Source: JBBSUQ01 sp038234235
GTDB taxonomy: Bacteria; Bacteroidota; Bacteroidia; Flavobacteriales_D; Crocinitomicaceae
Length of the DNA: 29,123 bases
Direction of reading: 5' to 3'
NCBI GenBank assembly: GCA_038234235.1
Contig: JBBSUQ010000013.1
Span: 1 to 29,123, forward strand
Part shown: positions 25,269 to 29,123 of the stretch, piece after piece
Layout of the letters: each line of letters opens with the position of its first letter
How positions within the stretch are numbered: position 1 is the stretch's first letter
Translations under genes and position numbers: made by a program
Notes under the pieces: model-generated
Seen by the model: only the letters and a program-made list of their open reading frames with translations
What the model was told of the DNA's origin: nothing
Databases searched by the model: none

Positions 25269-26411
25269 ATGCAGCATCAAAAATCCATTACATTGAAGCA
25301 TTTATTGATAGAAAATGAGAAAGCAATTGGCATACAATATATGCCAGACAAAATTGTACAATCCTTCATTGACGGTCTTCCTGGCATCCAAGTTAGTACA
25401 GAATTTGGACTCCCCTTTTTACCCAATACACATAATAACATCAACCTAATTTTCAGAACATTTAAAGGCGTGGCGTGGGTAAACGGGAATTATTTTTTTC
25501 CAAAACGCGTAATTAATGCTCAAAATTCCGATATCGATGTACAATGGTTTCGAAAACGAATTTTGAAAGAAGGATACAAAGCTTGTCCAGAAGAATTTCT
25601 TTTGAAATTGGAATTAAAGCGCTATTCCAATAATACTGTAAAAACGTATGTACAATGCTTCGAAAAGTTCATAAACTCACAGGAAGAAACAGACTTTATG
25701 AGGATTAATGAGATGGAAATTCGCTTGTATTTACAAAAACTAATTCAGCAAGGAAAATCTAACAGTTATGTAAATCAAATGATTAACAGCATTAAATTCT
25801 ATTATGAAGTTGTGAAGGAAATGCCCAACAGATTTTACAGTGTGGAACGGCCATTGAAAAAAGAATCGCTTCCAAAGGTTATCAGTATGGAAGAAGTACG
25901 ATTGATAATTTTAAATACAAATAACATTAAACATAAATGCATTGTAAGCCTATTATATTCTGCTGGCTTAAGACGCTCGGAACTTCTAAATTTAAAACTT
26001 CAAGATATCGATAGTAAACGCATGGTGATATTTGTTAAAAATAGCAAAGGTGGCAAGGATCGATTAACTATTTTGAGTCCATCCGTATTGGACGACTTAA
26101 GAATCTATTTTACAAAATGGAAACCCAAAGTATTTCTATTTGAAGGTGAACATGGTGGAAAATACAGCGCCACCAGCGTATTGAGTATTATTAAAAGTGC
26201 TTCAAAAAAAGCAGGTATTAAAAAAAGTATCAGTCCTCATATTCTAAGACATAGCTTTGCTACGCATTTGTTAGAAAATGGTACGGATTTACGTTATAAC
26301 CAAAATTTATTAGGACACAGTAGTAGTAAAACAACTGAAATATACACTCAAGTAGCAACAAATGATCTTAAAACAATTAAAAGTCCGATAGAAATGTTAA
26401 ATTTGAATTAA
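25269..26411 (+). CDS. Tyrosine recombinase (Xer/IntI-like) with N-terminal extension
   Basis: A 380 aa site-specific recombinase. The C-terminal catalytic domain has the full set: R235 (SAGLRRSELL), K263 (KGGKDR), H324 and R327 (SPHILRHSF), H350 (LLGHSS) and nucleophile Y359 (TEIYTQV). A SAM-like core-binding domain lies at about 100-190. The first 95 residues form an extra domain (ITLKHLLIENEKAIGIQYMP, then FKGVAWVNGNYFF) not found in XerC, XerD or IntI1. Spacing from K to the first H is 61 residues; XerD has 72 and IntI1 has 106, so the IntI-specific insertion is missing. It is followed, on the same strand, by attC-like sites and cassettes. It may act on those sites; that is inference. Confidence 0.92.
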   Translation: MQHQKSITLKHLLIENEKAIGIQYMPDKIVQSFIDGLPGIQVSTEFGLPFLPNTHNNINLIFRTFKGVAWVNGNYFFPKRVINAQNSDIDVQWFRKRILKEGYKACPEEFLLKLELKRYSNNTVKTYVQCFEKFINSQEETDFMRINEMEIRLYLQKLIQQGKSNSYVNQMINSIKFYYEVVKEMPNRFYSVERPLKKESLPKVISMEEVRLIILNTNNIKHKCIVSLLYSAGLRRSELLNLKLQDIDSKRMVIFVKNSKGGKDRLTILSPSVLDDLRIYFTKWKPKVFLFEGEHGGKYSATSVLSIIKSASKKAGIKKSISPHILRHSFATHLLENGTDLRYNQNLLGHSSSKTTEIYTQVATNDLKTIKSPIEMLNLN

Positions 26412-26421
26412 ATATAAAGGG

Positions 26422-26443
26422 GATATGCGCAATAGCGCATATC
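26422..26443. repeat. Perfect 9-bp inverted repeat after the recombinase gene
   Basis: GATATGCGC and GCGCATATC are separated by the 4-base loop AATA. The stem lies 11 bases past the recombinase stop and 5 bases before the GTTGGCAAC box. No U-tract follows, so it is a poor terminator; it could be part of an attI-like site. Confidence 0.85.
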
Positions 26444-26457
26444 GAATTGTTGGCAAC
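26444..26457 (+). other. Candidate attI-like core GTTGGCAAC
   Basis: GTTGGCAAC at 26449-26457 sits inside TTGTTG-g-CAACAA. It matches GTTAGCAAC (reverse complement of the GTTGCTAAC box at 28408) at 8 of 9 positions. GTTGGCA also fits the first five positions of the integron core GTTRRRY. If it is the insertion point, the cut would fall between G26449 and T26450 and would mark the left end of cassette 1. Confidence 0.55.
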
Positions 26458-26474
26458 AATAACAACCAATAGCA

Positions 26475-27275
26475 TTGAATGAATTAAGAAAATATTGCAG
26501 AAGCCTACACGCTGAGATAAGCTTAGGCACCACATCGGATGATAGATTCATGCCGAAAGGATACGTTGGTGCCTTCTCGAAAATGAAAGAGTTGATTATT
26601 ACAGAAAAGCTAGATGGTCAAAATAACTGCTTCAACAAGCGCGGTGTCTTTGCTCGTTCTCACACAGCACCTACAGAGCATCCTTGGGATAAGCCAATGC
26701 GAGAGCGCTGGAACTTGATAAAGAACGACCTCAATGAACTCGAAATATTTGGAGAGAACATGTATGGCATCCATTCGATTGCATACAATAAGTTAGAGTC
26801 GTATTTCTACGTTTTTGGTGTGCGCGAAGGCGATAATTGGTTGTCGTGGGAAGAAGTGAAATTCTATGCTTCGTTATTGGATTTTCCGGTCGTGCCTCAA
26901 ATCGAGATTAAGATCCCATTAAATGAGGTTTTCAAGGAAGGAGGCCACGAAGGTAAAATCCTCGAAGATTGGCTAACATCGAATCTTGGAATGAGTTGGG
27001 AGGAAAGCGTAGAAACTGAAGGTCTTCTTGGAGGGTTTGACCCAGACACACAAAAGCCCTGCTCAGAAGGCTTTGTAGTTCGTGATGCAGGTTCTTTTAA
27101 GACCAATGCAGGAAATCTACCAGTAGCCCCAAATGAATTTGACAGCCTATTCAAACTAGTGCGAGGTGCGCACGTGCAAACAGATGTCCACTGGACAAAA
27201 ACTTGGAAGCCTGCTCAATTGTTGGATTACAGTAAACATCGCTGGTTTGGATACGAATACACCGAAAAGAAGTGA
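26475..27275 (+). CDS. RNA ligase family protein (Rnl2-like)
   Basis: A 266 aa ATP-dependent nucleotidyltransferase-fold ligase that would join a 3'-OH and a 5'-phosphate. Motif I is EKLDGQN with the AMP-accepting K45. Motif III lies at FGENMYG (92-98) and FYVFGVRE (111-118), motif IV at EGFVVRD (198-204), and motif V at FKLVRG with K227. There is no separate C-terminal domain like the one in T4 Rnl2, and the length is short. The TTG start at 26475 (MNELRKYC) is inferred because the next in-frame ATG (residue 26) leaves a shorter N-terminus. It overlaps the HD-Pnk gene by 4 bases (GTGA), so the two proteins should be made together for RNA repair. DNA nicks cannot be excluded as substrate. Confidence 0.88.
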   Translation: MNELRKYCRSLHAEISLGTTSDDRFMPKGYVGAFSKMKELIITEKLDGQNNCFNKRGVFARSHTAPTEHPWDKPMRERWNLIKNDLNELEIFGENMYGIHSIAYNKLESYFYVFGVREGDNWLSWEEVKFYASLLDFPVVPQIEIKIPLNEVFKEGGHEGKILEDWLTSNLGMSWEESVETEGLLGGFDPDTQKPCSEGFVVRDAGSFKTNAGNLPVAPNEFDSLFKLVRGAHVQTDVHWTKTWKPAQLLDYSKHRWFGYEYTEKK

Positions 27276-28402
27276 TCTGGGAATTCCCTACATATAAGCC
27301 TAATCAACCGATTAACTGGAATGAGATTGAATCACAGTTCGAGTGGTTCCGGGATATGAAAGGTGTCCCACAAGATCCAATCTGGCATGCAGAAGGTGAC
27401 GTACACACTCATACGAAAATGGTAGTCGAAGCATTGGTTGGCCTTCCCGAGTTCGAGGAACTAGATGAGCAATCTCAGCACATTCTTTTCGCTTCAGCCA
27501 TGCTACATGATGTTGAGAAGCGGTCAACGACAACAACCGAAGAAATTGATGGTAAGGAGAGAATTGTTTCTCCAAGGCATGCGAAAAAGGGAGAGTTCAC
27601 AGCGAGGTCTATTCTTTACATGGACATTCCTACTCCTTTTGAGATTAGAGAGCAAATCGCGAAGCTTGTTCGACTCCATGGTCTGCCTCTTTGGGCAATT
27701 CAAAAGAAAGACCCGAACAAGGAAGTTATCAAAGCGAGTCTAGTAGTGAACACCAAGCACCTATCAATGCTTGCACAAGCGGACATTCTAGGTAGGATTT
27801 GCCAAGACGCTGATGAGATACTAATGCGGATAGAACTCTTCAATGAGCTTTGTAGAGACAATAACTGTTTCGGAGTTAAGCGTCATTTCGACTCAAACTA
27901 TGGCAGATTCTTATACTTAAATAAGCCCGAAACATTTCCCGACTATGTTCCCTTCGATGATTTGAAGTTTGACGTTCATGTTATGTGTGCTCTTCCAGGA
28001 AGTGGAAAAGACACTTATATCAAACGAAACTTAGACTTGCCCATTCTTTCTTTAGACGATATTCGGAGAGAGTATAAGATTGACCCAACTGACAAAAAGA
28101 AGAACGGTCAAGTAATCCAACTTGGTAAGGAACAAGCTAAAGTTTTCATGCGTGCACGGGAATCGTTCGTATTCAATGCAACGAATATTACAACAGAAAT
28201 GCGTGGAAAATGGATTTCACTTTTTGTTGACTATGGAGCAAGAGTTAGAATCATTTATGTTGAAGTACCATATAAGAAGCTCTTAAAACAAAATCACAAT
28301 CGAGATCACAAAGTTCCTGAGGCTGTAATTCATAAAATGATATCGAAACTGGAGATACCAATACCAAATGAAGCCCACGAATTGGAATACCATGTAGAAT
28401 GA
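27272..28402 (+). CDS. HD-Pnk: phosphoesterase plus 5'-OH polynucleotide kinase
   Basis: A 376 aa bifunctional end-healing protein. The N-terminal HD domain (about 36-185) shows H39, H45/H47, the H79-D80 pair (MLHDVEK), H103, H136 and D171, the metal ligands expected of a 2',3'-cyclic phosphate phosphoesterase. The C-terminal P-loop kinase domain begins near 233 with LPGSGKDT (241-248), LSLDDIRRE (D262, D263, R265), FNATNITTE and a lid region NHNRDHKVP. I recall an HD-Pnk of this design described from Runella slithyformis. The start is GTG at 27272, coupled to the ligase stop. Together the genes could heal and seal cleaved RNA, for example tRNA cut by a nuclease. Not verified biochemically. 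Confidence 0.9.
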   Translation: MIWEFPTYKPNQPINWNEIESQFEWFRDMKGVPQDPIWHAEGDVHTHTKMVVEALVGLPEFEELDEQSQHILFASAMLHDVEKRSTTTTEEIDGKERIVSPRHAKKGEFTARSILYMDIPTPFEIREQIAKLVRLHGLPLWAIQKKDPNKEVIKASLVVNTKHLSMLAQADILGRICQDADEILMRIELFNELCRDNNCFGVKRHFDSNYGRFLYLNKPETFPDYVPFDDLKFDVHVMCALPGSGKDTYIKRNLDLPILSLDDIRREYKIDPTDKKKNGQVIQLGKEQAKVFMRARESFVFNATNITTEMRGKWISLFVDYGARVRIIYVEVPYKKLLKQNHNRDHKVPEAVIHKMISKLEIPIPNEAHELEYHVE

Positions 28403-28407
28403 AAAAA

Positions 28408-28479
28408 GTTGCTAACACCATGTATATTGCATATGCACCCTGCGGGATGCAAACCCACCATACATTAAACGTTAGCAGC
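28408..28479 (+). repeat. attC-like foldback site 1
   Basis: Four nested paired blocks: GCTAAC (28411) with GTTAGC (28471); ATGTAT (28420) with ATACAT (28460); TTGCAT (28427) with ATGCAA (28447); CCC with GGG around TGC. Unpaired bases occur between blocks, as in integron attC sites. It begins 6 bases after the HD-Pnk stop codon. The 3' box GTTAGCAGC fits GTTRRRY only in its first five positions. Confidence 0.7.
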
Positions 28480-28563
28480 AACCTAAAAAAATATAATAAT
28501 AATTTGACAAATATTTCAACGAAAAACGATTAAAACTAATATAAGCCATAAAATAAATACAAA

Positions 28564-28746
28564 ATGAAAAAATTTCATCCATTTTTTATCATCGGAACTG
28601 TAGGAATGATTATAACATCCACACTACATATGTTCTTGACTTTAGGCTTATCAGTATCATCTGCTCATTCATCCTTTTATGTTATCTATCCACTTTTTAT
28701 TGCTTTTCTTGCGATTGGTTTTGGACTAACATTGAAAAAAATCTAA
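28564..28746 (+). CDS. Small two-helix membrane protein (60 aa)
   Basis: Tiny hydrophobic protein with two predicted membrane helices (about 7-30 and 38-57), a basic N-terminus (MKKFHP) and a basic end (LKKI). Small hydrophobic proteins without homologues are common cargo of gene cassettes. No motif suggests a function. A TTTGAC at 28502 and an AT-rich stretch give only a weak promoter candidate. The ATG start is preceded by AT-rich sequence without a clear ribosome-binding site. Confidence 0.6.
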   Translation: MKKFHPFFIIGTVGMIITSTLHMFLTLGLSVSSAHSSFYVIYPLFIAFLAIGFGLTLKKI

Positions 28747-28957
28747 AATGATATAAAAAACAAAGTTTTCGACCTTATTATTCAAGATAGTGATGAAACT
28801 TTTGGACTTTTCAAAAGACAAAGTTTATCGTTCATTAACCGGAGTTTGGCAAAAAACTTATTGAATTTCCGAAGACCAACAATAGAGAATACTTATTGAC
28901 AAAGAAATCACCAGTATTTAAAAGACAATTTTCAGCCACTAAAGAAAAGAAAGGTAA
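28747..28957 (+). pseudogene. Stretch with short broken reading frames in cassette 2
   Basis: About 210 bases follow the small gene. Frames of about 45 and 23 codons run through it (for example MKLLDFSKDKVYRSLTGVWQ at 28793) before hitting stops in all frames. It may be the decayed rest of a cassette gene or noncoding filler. I do not recognise a family. Confidence 0.3.
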
Positions 28958-29026
28958 GCTGCTAACAATTAAGCATCAATATTCCGTCAAGTAAGACTTG
29001 ACATTATTGTGCTTTGTGTTGAACTC
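28958..29026 (+). repeat. attC-like foldback site 2
   Basis: Paired blocks: AACA (28964) with TGTT (29017); AAGCA (28971) with TGCTT (29010); CAATA (28977) with TATTG (29005); GTCAAGT (28986) with ACTTGAC (28996) around a 3-base loop. The inner bulge is asymmetric (4 against 2 bases), as in attC sites. The 3' box GTTGAAC (29018-29024) fits the integron core GTTRRRY exactly. Confidence 0.72.
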
Positions 29027-29123
29027 TGCCTTTGGTGGCGGGCTTATTTGCTATGGAAAATCAATAGAAATATTGAGTGTGTTTTAATTGTTTGGCCTGG
29101 TATTTAACCAAGCGTTATTTTTC
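29019..29123 (+). mobile_element. Left end of a third cassette (partial)
   Basis: Everything after G29018 would belong to a third cassette cut by the window edge. No start codon leads to a long frame in these 105 bases. The expected partner box GAGTTCAAC, reverse complement of GTTGAACTC, is not found before the end and should lie beyond it. Confidence 0.4.

Larger units (their letters stand above)
26450..28471 (+). mobile_element. Integron-like cassette 1 carrying RNA ligase and HD-Pnk
   Basis: About 2.0 kb bounded on the left by TTGGCAAC and on the right by the attC-like foldback that ends at G28471. It contains two genes that overlap by 4 bases and fill it nearly completely: the first starts 25 bases from the left edge, and the second stops 6 bases before the foldback. 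That packing is typical of gene cassettes. Base composition is visibly richer in G and C than in the neighbours (32 of 60 bases in row 26641-26700), which fits transfer. Carrying two genes is unusual for a cassette. Confidence 0.6.
28472..29018 (+). mobile_element. Integron-like cassette 2
   Basis: About 550 bp from TTAGCAGC (28472) to G29018, ending in attC-like site 2. The left-edge box GTTAGCAGC is exactly the reverse complement of GCTGCTAAC at 28958-28966, the relation expected between the two core boxes of one circularised cassette. It holds one small membrane-protein gene and a stretch with no intact gene. Confidence 0.65.

Noticed and set aside
25269..26411. Canonical integron integrase IntI
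   Set aside because: The K263-H324 distance is 61 residues, too short for the IntI-specific insertion, and the protein carries an extra N-terminal domain. It is a relative at most.
26422..26443. Rho-independent terminator of the recombinase
   Set aside because: The stem is good but no U-tract follows on either strand.

Overview
The window is AT-rich chromosomal DNA from a member of the Bacteroidota. The clues are perfect TAnnTTTG promoter -7 boxes with weak Shine-Dalgarno sequences, a divergent LptD / amidase-MCE-Fe-S gene cluster of the kind found in that phylum, a DUF2452 protein, an UpxY-type NusG paralogue, a GH92 alpha-mannosidase and a FAS1 lipoprotein. No rRNA, tRNA or CRISPR was seen, and I cannot place it below phylum.

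Bases 1-5100: a quinol-dependent nitric oxide reductase (minus), murB (plus), then a convergent gap filled by a striking minisatellite. This is 17 copies of a 13-bp element, CTACCGTAGAATT, at 33-34 bp spacing. The fasciclin-domain lipoprotein (minus) follows, with its own terminator.

Bases 5200-15150: two divergent clusters. The minus cluster is lptD, a YqgE/AlgH protein, a CrtA-like protein, a DUF2452 protein and an unknown helical protein (cell-envelope assembly plus small conserved proteins). The plus cluster is a peptidoglycan amidase with a SPOR-like tail, an MCE/MlaD protein, a membrane 4Fe-4S dicluster protein with its CCG-domain partner (a split HdrD-like redox pair), and a small protein family usually mislabelled as an ABC transporter ATPase.

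Bases 15400-24700: a zinc-ribbon protein, a DAO-family FAD oxidoreductase, a ROK sugar kinase next to a secreted GH92 alpha-mannosidase (a glycan-use pair), a membrane PAS protein with no output domain, an IYD-like nitroreductase and an orphan UpxY/NusG-like antiterminator.

Bases 24800-29123: the most interesting part. A second zinc-ribbon gene and a tyrosine recombinase diverge around a perfect 26-bp palindrome. Downstream of the recombinase, in the same direction, is what reads as an integron-like gene-cassette array. There is a candidate attI-like site (26422-26457) and a 2.0-kb cassette carrying an RNA ligase overlapped by an HD-phosphoesterase/polynucleotide-kinase gene. An attC-like foldback follows, then a second cassette with a tiny membrane protein, a second attC-like foldback ending in GTTGAAC, and the start of a third cassette. 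The recombinase lacks the spacing expected for the IntI-specific insertion and has an extra N-terminal domain. The system therefore looks like cassette capture by a non-canonical integrase, with an RNA end-healing and sealing module as cargo.
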